Shown piece after piece: positions 1 through 8,499 of a DNA stretch of 64,000 nt. This stretch comes from WHSW01 sp963777775. GTDB lineage: Bacteria; Actinomycetota; Thermoleophilia; Solirubrobacterales; 70-9. The notes beneath the pieces are model-generated. The model was not told the DNA's origin. It saw nothing but the letters and a program-made list of their open reading frames with translations, and searched no databases. The translations under genes were made by a program, and so were the position numbers. The number at the start of each line of letters is the position of its first letter. Within the stretch, counting starts at the first letter, position 1. The stretch lies in NCBI GenBank assembly GCA_963777775.1, contig CAVZRL010000009.1:310001-374000 (forward strand), in the 5' to 3' direction.

Positions 1-445
1 CCCGAGGAGGGGGCGGCTCGGCCGCCAGTCCCTGCAGCCCACCCGCTCCGCCGATCCGGTAGGTCGCCAGCCTGCCGACCTCCTCCGCGACCTGTGGGTG
101 CACGGCCGCGACGGCGTGGAAGTCCTGGGGCTCGACCCGCATCACTCGCGACTTCTCAGCCGCCCGAAAACCCACCGGGAAGACCGTCCCGAGCGTGATC
201 GGCACCTCCCCGAAGATGTCCCCCGGGCGCCGTTCGCCGACCACGCGTTCGACTCCGTCGAGGAGCTGCACCGCCTCGATGCGGCCCTCGAGCAAAGCGA
301 AAAGGGCCCGCTCGCCCCCCTCGTCCGCGGCGTACTCGCCAGGGGCGAGGCTGATATCGGCCGCCACCCGGGAAAGCCGCTCGCGGGCGCCCGGGTCGAG
401 TGCCGCAAGGACCTCCACCGCCCCGATCTCCTCCGCCGTCACCAT
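1..445 (-). CDS. Cyclic-nucleotide-binding-domain oxidoreductase, thioredoxin-reductase type (N-terminal part)
   Basis: The minus frame starting with ATG at 445 stays open to the window edge, so only about 148 N-terminal residues are present. They form a Crp-like cyclic-nucleotide-binding fold: a beta-roll with ALFALLEGRIEAVQ, then RRPGDIFGEVPITLG as the phosphate-binding-cassette-like segment. A helical linker and a Pro-rich stretch (EPPPPR) follow. Actinobacterial FAD-dependent thioredoxin-reductase-like proteins often begin with this domain followed by such a linker, so the missing part is probably the FAD/NAD(P) oxidoreductase. That continuation is inference. An in-frame GTG lies three codons upstream at 454. 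Confidence 0.7.
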   Translation of the reverse strand, partial: MVTAEEIGAVEVLAALDPGARERLSRVAADISLAPGEYAADEGGERALFALLEGRIEAVQLLDGVERVVGERRPGDIFGEVPITLGTVFPVGFRAAEKSRVMRVEPQDFHAVAAVHPQVAEEVGRLATYRIGGAGGLQGLAAEPPPPR

Positions 446-611
446 CGGCCGCACGCCGCATGATCGTCAGGTCGGACGCCGGCCACAGGGCGGACAACGC
501 TACCCGGTCGGATCGCCGTTCGGCCATCCCTCCGGGCGGCTCGGGCGGAGGCTCCCCGACCTTCACATCGAGTGAGCGCTCGAGTCCCGTGTGATTGGCT
601 ACAGGGTCAGG

Positions 612-2156
612 ATGGCGTTCGGGGAAGCGGCACCAAGCAGGAGAGCGCGACTTGTCCGCGCTCGAGCGCTCGCCGCGGTACTGGTCTCAGGCCTGCTCAC
701 GTTCGCCGGCTGCAGCCTCGGGGGCGACGACGACGAGCCCGTGGCGGCATCCGCACCGGCGCAGGCCGACGCGATGCGTCTCGACGTGCTCGTCTACAAC
801 GTCGAGTACGGCGGGGGGCCGGAGACCGACGCGGTGATACGCCAGCTCGACGCCGACGTTGTCGGCGTCCTGGAGTCCTACGAGCGCCTGCCGGAGATCG
901 CCCGCAGAACGGGTTATCCGTACTACAACACCTCGCTGCAGCTGCTCTCGAAGTACCCGATCCTCGAGCCGTCCGGCGGCGACGGGCTCTACGCGCTGAT
1001 CGAGGTCGAGCCCGGCTACGTGGTCCCATTCTTCAACGTCCACCTCGACTACGTCGCGTGGGGTCCGCGGATGCTGCGCAACGGCCACCCCGTCGAGGCC
1101 GTGATCGAGAGTGAGAACGAGGTTCGGACGTCTGCGATGGAGGAGCCGTTCGCCGCGATGTCCGAACTACTCGAGGACGGCTACCCGATCTTCCTCACCG
1201 GGGACTTCAACCAGCCGTCGAGCCTCGACTACGTCGAGGAGACGGCCGGCAGCCGCCCGGAGATCCCGGAACCAGTTGCGTGGCCCGTCAGCGAGAAGCT
1301 TTTCGAGCTCGGGTTCCGCGACACGTACCGGGAAACGCACCCGGATCCGGTCAAGGATCCCGGGATCACGCAGAATCGAAGCGGCGAGCGCATCGACTAC
1401 GTCTATGCCGCCGGCCCGTCGACCACGGTCGACTCGAAGCTCGTCGGCGAGCGCGGCGGCGAGGACGTGGAGATCGAGGGCGACGCTCCGTGGATCTCCG
1501 ATCACCGTGCCGTGCTCTCGACGTTCGAGGTGACGCCGGTGGCGATGCCGACGCTCGTCGCGGTCGACGCGCGCCTGCGAACGGTCGGTGACGAGATCGA
1601 GGTCACCTACAACGCGGCGGGCGCTGACAAGCAGATCGTCGTCGTCCCCGAGGGCGGCGACCCCTCCGACGCCATCGAGACGCTTGATGCCCCTGGCGAC
1701 CGCGAGACGACGAGCTTCAATACCGCCGGCTGGGACCCCGGGGGTTACGAGGTCGTGCTGTCCGAGGACGAAGGCACGGAGACTGCCCGGGTTGCGTTCT
1801 ATCTTCGCGATCCGGAGGCCAGTCTCGAACTCTCGACCGACCGGCGGACCTACGCGCCTGGGCAGCCGATCGAGGTCTCCTGGGCTCGCGCGCCCGCCAA
1901 TCGCTGGGATTGGCTCGCGGTTTACGAGGCCTCGGCGGCCGACCCGGAGCGCGACGACTACCTGATCTGGACCTACGCGGCCGGCCATTCGGCGGGGACG
2001 CTGCCGCCGACGACCGACGGCGGGACCACGCTCGGCCCTGACAGTCAGAACGAGCCGTGGCCGCTGCCTGAGGGCGATTACGTGGTCCACTACCTGCTCG
2101 CGGACGAGTATGAGTCCGCAGGCACGACCGAATTCAGGGTCCGCGGCGCCGAGTAA
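612..2156 (+). CDS. Secreted endonuclease/exonuclease/phosphatase-family lipoprotein
   Basis: This is an extracellular phosphodiesterase/nuclease-like protein. The N-terminus is basic, then hydrophobic, and ends in the lipobox LTFAGC, so it should be a lipoprotein. The catalytic core carries the EEP signatures in order: YNVEYGG (metal-binding Asn), VVGVLESY (Glu), FNVHLDY, LTGDFNQPS (Asp/Asn), RIDYVYA and ISDHRAV (Asp-His). After the core (about residue 300) come two beta-rich Ig-like segments. The ATG at 612 was preferred because the signal sequence starts shortly after it; an in-frame GTG at 591 would add seven residues. The substrate cannot be told from sequence. Confidence 0.82.
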   Translation: MAFGEAAPSRRARLVRARALAAVLVSGLLTFAGCSLGGDDDEPVAASAPAQADAMRLDVLVYNVEYGGGPETDAVIRQLDADVVGVLESYERLPEIARRTGYPYYNTSLQLLSKYPILEPSGGDGLYALIEVEPGYVVPFFNVHLDYVAWGPRMLRNGHPVEAVIESENEVRTSAMEEPFAAMSELLEDGYPIFLTGDFNQPSSLDYVEETAGSRPEIPEPVAWPVSEKLFELGFRDTYRETHPDPVKDPGITQNRSGERIDYVYAAGPSTTVDSKLVGERGGEDVEIEGDAPWISDHRAVLSTFEVTPVAMPTLVAVDARLRTVGDEIEVTYNAAGADKQIVVVPEGGDPSDAIETLDAPGDRETTSFNTAGWDPGGYEVVLSEDEGTETARVAFYLRDPEASLELSTDRRTYAPGQPIEVSWARAPANRWDWLAVYEASAADPERDDYLIWTYAAGHSAGTLPPTTDGGTTLGPDSQNEPWPLPEGDYVVHYLLADEYESAGTTEFRVRGAE

Positions 2157-2200
2157 CGCACGGGCTCACGGTCCAGCGAGCTCGCGAACCGGCTCGGCGG

Positions 2201-3427
2201 TCAGCGGTCCTGGGTCCACTGGCCGGGTGTGTACTGAGACGTCGCCCCCTCGACCGCGAACTCGCGACGAACCCGGCGGCGGCTGGGGCCGTAGCTACGG
2301 GTGTCGTAGATGATCAGCCCGCAGAGGAGCACCGCCACGACGGCGAGGGAGGCGAGCGCCGAGATCTCGAGCGCGACCGGGATCAGCGCGAACAGGACCA
2401 GCGCCACTACCAGGCGCTGGACGCTGAGGGTGTGGGCGCTGCGCTCGCGCACCGCCACGTGGCCCAGGAGGTAGATCGCCACGCCGCCGAAGAGCGCGAA
2501 CGCGGGCACGGCGTGCAGCGGGTCCTCGGCGTGCGCCAGGGCCTCGTGGAGGCCGAAGGCGGCGAGCACGATCCCCGCGACCAGCAGGAAGTGCAGGTAG
2601 GAGTAGACGTCGCGGGCAAGGGTGTTGCGCTCGCGCCCCTCGGGCGCGCGGACGAGCCTCCACACGTTGGCGATCGCGACCACGTCGAAATAGATCCACC
2701 AGAGCTCGAAGACGAGGACGATCCCGAGCACCGCCGTCGCCGTCACGCTCAGCGACAGGCCGAGGTCGGCCCCGACTCCGAGGGCGACGACCGACTCGCC
2801 GAGGGCGACAATGATCACCAGCCCGTGGCGCTCGGCGAAGTGGGCCGGGATCAGCTGCCAGCCCTCGGCGCCGAAGAAGTACGGACCGCCCACATCGATC
2901 AACAGGGCGAGGCCCCAGAGCACCGCCTGCGCGGTGCCGCCGACCAGCGCGCCGGCGATCAGCAGGGCCACGCCGGCGCCGGTGCTGAGCGCGAGCCCCG
3001 CCACCGAGTGGCGCAGCAGCGGAGCTTCGCGGCTCGCGAGCACGAACAGCGTGATGTGCGCGGCGCGCACGACGGCGTAGGCGAGCGCGAACTCGAGCGC
3101 CTCGTCGCCGAAGGCGTCGGGGACGGCGAGCGCGGCGATCAGCAGGGCCGACATCGACGCCACCAGGGCCAGTCGCACGGCGCCCTCCTCGGGATCGACG
3201 ACGCTGGTCAGCCACGCGTAGCCGGTCCACGTCCACCACAAGAGCGCCAGCGCCACCAAGCCCTGCGCCACGCCCTCCCAAGTCGGGTTGGCGACCATCA
3301 GCGCGGTGCACTGGGTGAGCGCGAGGACGAAAACCAGGTCGAAGAACAACTCGAGCGGCGTCACCCGCTCGCCCTCACGCATCACCGCGCTGAGTCGGCG
3401 CTCAGGAGCCTCGGCGTGGGCTTCCAT
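2201..3427 (-). CDS. Low temperature requirement protein A (LtrA) family membrane protein
   Basis: The protein is about 408 residues and almost entirely hydrophobic, with roughly ten to twelve predicted membrane helices. Family hallmarks are the N-terminal VTPLELFFDLVFVLALTQ, the central FFGAEGWQLIPAHFAERHGLV followed by ALGESVVALG, and FELWWIYFDV. These identify LtrA, a widespread membrane family of unclear biochemical role. The ATG at 3427 begins just before the conserved N-terminal motif; a longer frame reaches 3535 but would overlap the divergent dehydrogenase start. The two genes diverge from a gap of about 100 bp. Confidence 0.88.
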   Translation of the reverse strand: MEAHAEAPERRLSAVMREGERVTPLELFFDLVFVLALTQCTALMVANPTWEGVAQGLVALALLWWTWTGYAWLTSVVDPEEGAVRLALVASMSALLIAALAVPDAFGDEALEFALAYAVVRAAHITLFVLASREAPLLRHSVAGLALSTGAGVALLIAGALVGGTAQAVLWGLALLIDVGGPYFFGAEGWQLIPAHFAERHGLVIIVALGESVVALGVGADLGLSLSVTATAVLGIVLVFELWWIYFDVVAIANVWRLVRAPEGRERNTLARDVYSYLHFLLVAGIVLAAFGLHEALAHAEDPLHAVPAFALFGGVAIYLLGHVAVRERSAHTLSVQRLVVALVLFALIPVALEISALASLAVVAVLLCGLIIYDTRSYGPSRRRVRREFAVEGATSQYTPGQWTQDR

Positions 3428-3529
3428 CGTCGCGAGGTTAGGCGGAAGCGTGGCTCTTGTGTGTGTCGATCTGTCGGAGGGCCTGGCCTCGGTTGAATCG
3501 CCTAACGCACAGTGGGAAACTGACAGCTG

Positions 3530-5131
3530 ATGCACGCGAGCGACCCCGAGACGGCGGCGGCTGCGGGTGCGAAGACGGTCGCCGCGAGCGCTCCGCCGGA
3601 GAACGGACCGCGGCCAACTCCGAGCTTCGACGTGAGGTCCCCCGCGGATGGTTCTGTGGTCGCCTCTTTGCCCGATCAGGGCGCCGAGGAGGCGCGGGCG
3701 GCCGGCGCTCGGCTACGGCAGAATCAGTCGGCCTGGGAGGCCCTCGGACCGAGCGGCCGGGGCGAATGGCTCGGGCGCCTGCGTGACTGGCTCTTCGACA
3801 ACGACGAGCGAGTCGCCGAACTGCTGCAGCGGGAGACGGGAAAGCCGTGGCAGGAGGCCATCCTCGAAATCCCGACGGCGATCGACTTGATCGAGTACTA
3901 CCGAAAGCGCGCCGAGAAGTTCCTGGCGGACTTGCATCCGCGTCCGCACGGCCTGCTCACCGCGAGCAAGAAGTTGACGATCACCTATCGGCCATACCCG
4001 GTCGTGGGCGTCATCTGCCCGTGGAACTTTCCGATCTTGATCGCCCTGGCCGATGCGGTGCCCGCGCTGTTGGCAGGTGCGGCGGTGGCCATCAAGCCGT
4101 CCGAGCTCACCCCGCTCGCCACCCGCGAGATCGTCCGCGGCTGGCGCGAGGACCTGGGCGCTCCAGGAGTGCTCGAATGCCTGACCGGCGCGGGAGCCAC
4201 CGGCGCCTCGCTGGTTGACCAGGCCGACTACATCCAGTTCACCGGCTCCACCCGGACAGGCAGGAAGATCGCCCAGCGCGCGGCCGCGCGGCTGATCCCA
4301 TACAGCCTCGAGCTCGGAGGGAAGGACGCGATGATCGTGCTCGCCGACGCCGACCTCGAGCGGGCGGCGAACGGTGCGGTCTGGGGCGGCATGGCCAACA
4401 CCGGCCAGGCATGCACCTCCGTGGAACGCGTCTACGTCGAGGAGCCGGTGCACGACGAGTTCGTCGCGCTGGTGGCCGAGCGCGTGCGCGGCCTGCGCCA
4501 GGGCGCCGACCGCCAGGGCTTCGACGCCGACGTCGGGGCGCTCTCCGACGAAACCCAGCTCGCCATCGTCGAGCGGCACGTGTCCGAGGCGCTGGCAAAG
4601 GGGGCACGCGCACTGGTCGGCGGCAAGCGCGCGGACCTGCCGGGAGCGTTCTTCGAGCCCACCGTGCTCGTGGACGTCGAACAGTCAATGAGCTGCATGC
4701 GCGAGGAGACGTTCGGGCCAACACTGCCGATGATGAAGGTCCGTGACGTGGAAGAGGCGATCCGGCTAGCCAACGACTCGAGCTATGGGCTGTCGGCCAG
4801 CGTCTGGACTCGGGACCGCGACCGCGGTGAGCGGATCGCGCGGCGCCTGGAGGTGGGCGCGGTGAACGTCAACGATATGTTCACGAACGTCCTCACATTT
4901 CCCGTGCCACAAAGCGGCTGGAAGGAGTCAGGCGTCGGCGCACGGTCCGGTGGCGCACACGGGGTTCGCAAGTACTGCCGCCCGCAGGCCGTCACCGCAA
5001 CCCGGCTGACCCCCAGGTCGGAGCTCCTCTGGTACCCCTACACCGCGCGCAAGGGTAAGCTCGCGCTGCGCCTCACTCGCTTCCTGCTCGCACGTGACTG
5101 GGGCCGCCGCCTGCGTCGACGCCGACCCTAA
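3530..5131 (+). CDS. Aldehyde dehydrogenase family protein (succinate-semialdehyde-dehydrogenase-like)
   Basis: This is an NAD(P)-dependent aldehyde dehydrogenase of 533 residues. Visible motifs are PWNFP (164-168), FTGS (237-240, cofactor fold), LELGGK with the general base Glu261, the catalytic Cys295 in NTGQACTSVER, and EETFGPTLP near residue 390. It has a C-terminal extension of about 50 basic residues after the usual end of the fold. Substrate is uncertain; the succinate-semialdehyde/benzaldehyde branch is the nearest guess. The N-terminal 30 residues are low-complexity, so a later start is possible. It is divergent from ltrA. Confidence 0.88.
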   Translation: MHASDPETAAAAGAKTVAASAPPENGPRPTPSFDVRSPADGSVVASLPDQGAEEARAAGARLRQNQSAWEALGPSGRGEWLGRLRDWLFDNDERVAELLQRETGKPWQEAILEIPTAIDLIEYYRKRAEKFLADLHPRPHGLLTASKKLTITYRPYPVVGVICPWNFPILIALADAVPALLAGAAVAIKPSELTPLATREIVRGWREDLGAPGVLECLTGAGATGASLVDQADYIQFTGSTRTGRKIAQRAAARLIPYSLELGGKDAMIVLADADLERAANGAVWGGMANTGQACTSVERVYVEEPVHDEFVALVAERVRGLRQGADRQGFDADVGALSDETQLAIVERHVSEALAKGARALVGGKRADLPGAFFEPTVLVDVEQSMSCMREETFGPTLPMMKVRDVEEAIRLANDSSYGLSASVWTRDRDRGERIARRLEVGAVNVNDMFTNVLTFPVPQSGWKESGVGARSGGAHGVRKYCRPQAVTATRLTPRSELLWYPYTARKGKLALRLTRFLLARDWGRRLRRRRP

Positions 5132-5144
5132 GCGGCTAGCCCCG

Positions 5145-5411
5145 CTACCCGCCGTTGCGGTCGCGGTGCTTGCACCCCGGCCAGCAGCACGGCCGGCGCT
5201 GGCCTTCCTCCAGCTCCTCCTGGGTCCGGCGAATGCGGCGTTCTCGGGTCATCTCCTGCTTGGCATCCTCGACCCAGCAGATGAACTCGTTGCGCGCCAA
5301 GGGCGTGATGTCCTTCCAGGCGTCGAGTGCCGTGTGGTTGGCGATCAGCGCCTTGCGCAGGTCTGCGGGTAGCTTGTGCACCACTCCACCGGGCACTCGC
5401 TGGCTGCTCAC
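5145..5411 (-). CDS. YdeI/OmpD-associated (OmdA) domain protein
   Basis: This 88-residue protein matches the C-terminal module of YdeI/OmdA proteins: a LPADLRKALIANHTALDAWK helix pair, LARNEFICWVEDAKQEMTRERRI, and a Cys-rich tail (CCWPGCKHRD). The family has been linked to bacteriocin protection in enterobacteria, but its molecular role is unclear. The gene converges on the aldehyde dehydrogenase with only 13 bp between the stop codons. The final GCKHRDRNGG tail is common in short actinobacterial versions. Confidence 0.72.
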   Translation of the reverse strand: MSSQRVPGGVVHKLPADLRKALIANHTALDAWKDITPLARNEFICWVEDAKQEMTRERRIRRTQEELEEGQRRPCCWPGCKHRDRNGG

Positions 5412-5478
5412 AGGGCAACGGTAGCGGGCCTGGAGGCGAGCCCGTAGCGACCGGCTGCGCGCCGACGCGGACGGGCGT

Positions 5479-5862
5479 CTACTCGGCGCTTGAGATCGCG
5501 TCGCAGAGCTTCGTGAGCGCGTCCTGAGCCTGGCCCGCGGGGAGCTGGTTCACCGAGCTCTTGCAAGTGTCTTCTGCCTTTGCGAGCGCCTGCTCTACGT
5601 TCTCGCCGCCCTCGCTGATCGCCTGATTGGCCTCGTCGCCGACTGCCGTGCAAGCGCCCTCCAGAGCGGTTCCCGCAGCGCCGCCGAGCTGGTTCGCCTC
5701 GTCGGTGCACGACGCGACCGCGGTGTCGACCGTCTGCTTCGCGCTCTCGCCGGCGGACGTGGTCGTCGTTGTCTCATCGTCATCGCCGCATCCGGCTGCG
5801 ATCAACGCGCAGGCGACGAGCGCCGTGAGCGCGGCGGCGGCATGGAAACGATGTCCTCGCAT
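5479..5862 (-). CDS. Small putative lipoprotein of unknown function
   Basis: About 127 residues with a typical lipoprotein signal: a hydrophobic segment (ALTALVACALIAAGC) followed by an acidic and Thr-rich linker (DDDETTTTT). The mature part is helical, Ala-rich and acidic, and has four further cysteines that could form two disulfides. The ATG at 5862 is preferred because GAGGGG lies 9 bases upstream; another ATG at 5871 sits almost on that ribosome site. No family is recognised. Confidence 0.6.
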   Translation of the reverse strand: MRGHRFHAAAALTALVACALIAAGCGDDDETTTTTSAGESAKQTVDTAVASCTDEANQLGGAAGTALEGACTAVGDEANQAISEGGENVEQALAKAEDTCKSSVNQLPAGQAQDALTKLCDAISSAE

Positions 5863-5939
5863 GTCTTGCATCCCCTCTGGTCGGCCCACCGGCACTCGTG
5901 GGCGGGGACATCCTATTCGCGCGCGGTGCCGACTGAGCG

Positions 5940-6320
5940 TCAGTCGGCCTGGCGGCGTTTCCGACGGGCGCTCAGGCGCTCTCGGGCACTGTCGCGTTCG
6001 GACTTCTGGGTCACGTAATGCTCGGCGACCGAGGCGAGCAGGGCGACGAGGATGCCGAGTCCGGTGAGGATGTAGATGATCGTGAAGATCTGGGTTCCAT
6101 CGCTGGTCGGGGCGAAATCTCCATAGCCGACCGTCGTCAGGGTGACGATCGAGAAGTAGAGCGCCTGGATCACGCTCCAGTCCTCAAAGCGCCAGTAAAA
6201 GAGCGTCCCCGTGAGCACCAAGACGCCCGCCACGACCGGCAACGCCTTGGTCTCGGGATCGCGCCAGACGGCGGCCATCGCCCGCGCAAGTCCGCGGAAG
6301 GCAAGTAGGAGTGGAAGCAC
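5940..6320 (-). CDS. Two-helix potassium channel family protein
   Basis: This is a 126-residue pore protein with two membrane helices. The first is roughly residues 25-43 and the second 80-105. Between them lies a pore helix and the canonical potassium selectivity filter TTVGYGDFAP. A basic tail (SARERLSARRKRRQAD) faces the cytoplasm. There is no visible ligand-gating domain, so it resembles a minimal KcsA/ion_trans_2 channel. A second channel-like gene with a different filter lies directly upstream on the same strand. Confidence 0.85.
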   Translation of the reverse strand: MLPLLLAFRGLARAMAAVWRDPETKALPVVAGVLVLTGTLFYWRFEDWSVIQALYFSIVTLTTVGYGDFAPTSDGTQIFTIIYILTGLGILVALLASVAEHYVTQKSERDSARERLSARRKRRQAD

Positions 6321-6425
6321 CGTGTCGGTGTTCGCTAAGCGCGCGCGGTTTCCTCGGCGCCTCAGCTGTCGACAACGACGACCAGATGGCAGCGAGTTGC
6401 CGGGCGCTGCTTCGCGAGACCGGAG

Positions 6426-6845
6426 CTAGCGTTGCCGATCGTCCTCTAACCGTTCGAGGCGACGCTCGATGGCATCGAGCTTGGAGAGCATCAGGTCCTG
6501 GGCCTCCCCCGCCCCACCGATGCGGATGAAGCGTTCGGCGATGAACGCCGTCACCATCGCCACGAACCCGATCCCAACCAACATCACCAGCACCGCGATC
6601 AGCTGGCCCCCGAGCGTCTCGGCGCTATAGCCAGGGTTGCCGACCGTCGTCACCATGTTGAGCGTGAACCAGACGCCGCTCGCGAGGCTTACCCCCTCGA
6701 TCACCGCAAAGGCCACTCCGCCCGCCAGCACGAGAGCCCCCGCAATGACAGCCGCGTCTCGCACTCCTGCAAGCGAGAGGACGCGGCGCGTCGAGAACAG
6801 GCGCAACAGCCCGCGTACCCGAATCCGCTCGCTTCGCTCGTTCAT
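6426..6845 (-). CDS. Ion-channel-like two-helix membrane protein with non-canonical filter
   Basis: The 139-residue protein has the layout of a two-helix channel: helix one around residues 30-52, a pore segment, and helix two around residues 78-102. The filter position reads NMVTTVGNPGYSAET where a potassium channel would have TVGYGD. The second helix resembles that of channel proteins (LIAVLVMLVGIGFVAMVTAFIAERF). The C-terminus (LSKLDAIERRLERLEDDR) has heptad character and probably forms a coiled coil, consistent with a tetramer. The ion passed, if any, is unknown. Confidence 0.7.
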   Translation of the reverse strand: MNERSERIRVRGLLRLFSTRRVLSLAGVRDAAVIAGALVLAGGVAFAVIEGVSLASGVWFTLNMVTTVGNPGYSAETLGGQLIAVLVMLVGIGFVAMVTAFIAERFIRIGGAGEAQDLMLSKLDAIERRLERLEDDRQR

Positions 6846-6933
6846 CAGGCCGGTTGTTCGACGTTGCGGTTCGGGCTCCCGCCAGAACGCCCGGCGGTTC
6901 CCGACGCTGAACCAGCGCCTGGCGCGACCGCCT

Positions 6934-7569
6934 CTAGCCAGCCTGTTCGGAAATCTCCAGGGTGCATCGTGCGATCAGTTCGTAGGCCGATGCTTTGCGG
7001 CCGCCTTCGCGCCAGTCGAAGTAGCGGTACTCGATCACCAGCCAGCTGGCCACCCAGGCGGTCATGAGAAGGACTCCCGCCACGAACACGAGCGCGCCAA
7101 CCTCGAAGAGGCTACTGTCGGCCTTGCTCGCCTCGGTGGCGGCGGCTGCCGCGGTATATGCGCCTACGATGGTGAAGAAGGCGATTACGAGGCCGAGCGG
7201 CAACTGTCGGCGACCCGTGTTGCGAACGGCCTCGGCGTCGCGCCACGCGACCGAGGCAAGCTGCGCGGCCCGGCTGTGAAGCGCAGCCTGGGCCTCGGCG
7301 ACGGGCACGTCCGGCGAACTGCCTTCAGGTAGGACCACACGAACCGTCAACTCATCCGGAAGCGTCTTCGCTGCGGCCAGTGTCGCGGCCAGGTCGTCGA
7401 CTCCGGGCTGCGCCGGGCCGCGTTGCGGGACGAACGGTTCGGTCTCGGGCTCCACGAGCAGATGGGCGAGATCATCCAGTTCGATCACCAGCAAGTGCTC
7501 ACGCTTGAGAAGGGCAAGCGTCTCGTCGAGCTGGCGGCTCGTGTCGCGGGGGAAGTCGCCGGTGGTCAT
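6934..7569 (-). CDS. Hypothetical membrane protein with two C-terminal helices
   Basis: About 212 residues. The N-terminal 140 residues are soluble and charged, with a heptad-rich start (TSRQLDETLALLKREHLLVI). Two strong membrane helices follow (LPLGLVIAFFTIVGAYTAAA and VGALVFVAGVLLMTAWVASW), then a short charged tail. The ATG at 7569 is chosen because the upstream in-frame stretch is Arg-rich and unlike protein. No family is recognised. It is in the same orientation as the two channel genes and could be co-transcribed with them. Confidence 0.55.
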   Translation of the reverse strand: MTTGDFPRDTSRQLDETLALLKREHLLVIELDDLAHLLVEPETEPFVPQRGPAQPGVDDLAATLAAAKTLPDELTVRVVLPEGSSPDVPVAEAQAALHSRAAQLASVAWRDAEAVRNTGRRQLPLGLVIAFFTIVGAYTAAAAATEASKADSSLFEVGALVFVAGVLLMTAWVASWLVIEYRYFDWREGGRKASAYELIARCTLEISEQAG

Positions 7570-7686
7570 GGCGCCTCGATCAACTCTACGCCCGTGGGCC
7601 GCCCGACGTTGTCCCGGGGCTCGTGGAAACTCGAGGTGGCGGCCCTCACCTGAGTCCTGCCGTGCGGCGGGCACCCGGGTGCGGGG

Positions 7687-7707
7687 AAAACCCAGCGCTA
7701 GCTGGGT
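7687..7707 (-). terminator. Rho-independent terminator after tRNA-Arg
   Basis: Reading on the minus strand, ACCCAGC-TAGC-GCTGGGT forms a perfect 7-bp stem with a 4-base loop and is followed by TTT. It starts 10 bases beyond the tRNA-Arg 3' end, the expected place for its terminator. Confidence 0.7.
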
Positions 7708-7716
7708 GTTCTCTAG

Positions 7717-7790
7717 CGGGCCCGACAGGATTCGAACCTGTGACCTTCGGTTTCGTAGACCGACGCTCTATCCGGCTGAGCTACGGGCCC
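7717..7790 (-). tRNA. tRNA-Arg (anticodon ACG)
   Basis: The minus strand gives a complete 74-nt cloverleaf: acceptor GGGCCCG/CGGGCCC, a D-arm with TAGCTCAGCCGGATAGAGC, anticodon loop CTACGAA (anticodon ACG), and T-arm GGTTCGAATCC, with G as discriminator. No CCA is encoded. Confidence 0.97.
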
Positions 7791-7912
7791 AAAGCCCAGA
7801 GTCTAAGCGGGGATTCGGCGTCCTGGCCGACCGCAGAGAAGGGGGGCAGCGCCTGCGGCCCGCTCATCATCGCGGCGCTCGGCGCACTCCTCGATGCTAC
7901 CGGCGCGCGAGG

Positions 7913-8488
7913 CTAGGGCCGATTGAAGAGCTCGACCCGCTCGCCGGACGACATCAGAACGCCGTCGTGGTGCAGCTCGCTGAGGCCGGCGAACCGATCG
8001 AGCGTGTCGGGCCCATCGAGCCCTTCGACGACGTAGGGACAGAGGGTGACCACCGGCCGGTCCTTGAACTGCCCCTCCCACGCTCGCTCGATCGACAGCG
8101 TGTGCTTGTAGGCGTCGGGATCCGGACCGACGGGCGAGTGAGAGGACCAGAGGCCGGTCAGCCCCCGATCGAGGGCCTGATCGAAGTCAGCCGCCAGTCG
8201 CCTCGGCAACCCGTCGGGCGGCTCGTCGAGGTCGATGCGCTCGATCACCAGTTGCTCCTCCGACTCGAGCCCGGCCACGTCGAGGCCCGCGTCGGTGAGC
8301 GCCTTGCGGTCGGAGTCCACCTCCACCGCCCGGTGGGCCAACCACCCCCCGCGCTTGGCCCCCAGCGCGTAGAACGATGCGACCACCGGGGCGAACTCGG
8401 CGTCGCTGCGGAGCAGCACCGCGAGATGCGGGCACGCTCCGCTGTCGAGGGCGGGGGCGAGCGCGCTATCGAGCATCGCAGCAACCAT
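7913..8488 (-). CDS. MEDS-domain sensory protein
   Basis: The 191-residue protein resembles the MEDS (methanogen/methylotroph DcmR sensory) domain. It opens with ACPHLAVLLRSDAEFAPVVASF, has a middle part following the MEDS pattern, and ends with VVTLCPYVVEGLDGPDTL and a short ELFNRP tail. There is no DNA-binding or kinase domain, so it is a stand-alone sensor or partner protein. It begins 11 bp after the histidine kinase on the same strand and is probably translated from the same message, suggesting it modulates that kinase. Confidence 0.6.
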   Translation of the reverse strand: MVAAMLDSALAPALDSGACPHLAVLLRSDAEFAPVVASFYALGAKRGGWLAHRAVEVDSDRKALTDAGLDVAGLESEEQLVIERIDLDEPPDGLPRRLAADFDQALDRGLTGLWSSHSPVGPDPDAYKHTLSIERAWEGQFKDRPVVTLCPYVVEGLDGPDTLDRFAGLSELHHDGVLMSSGERVELFNRP

Positions 8489-8499
8489 ATCGGGGGCTC

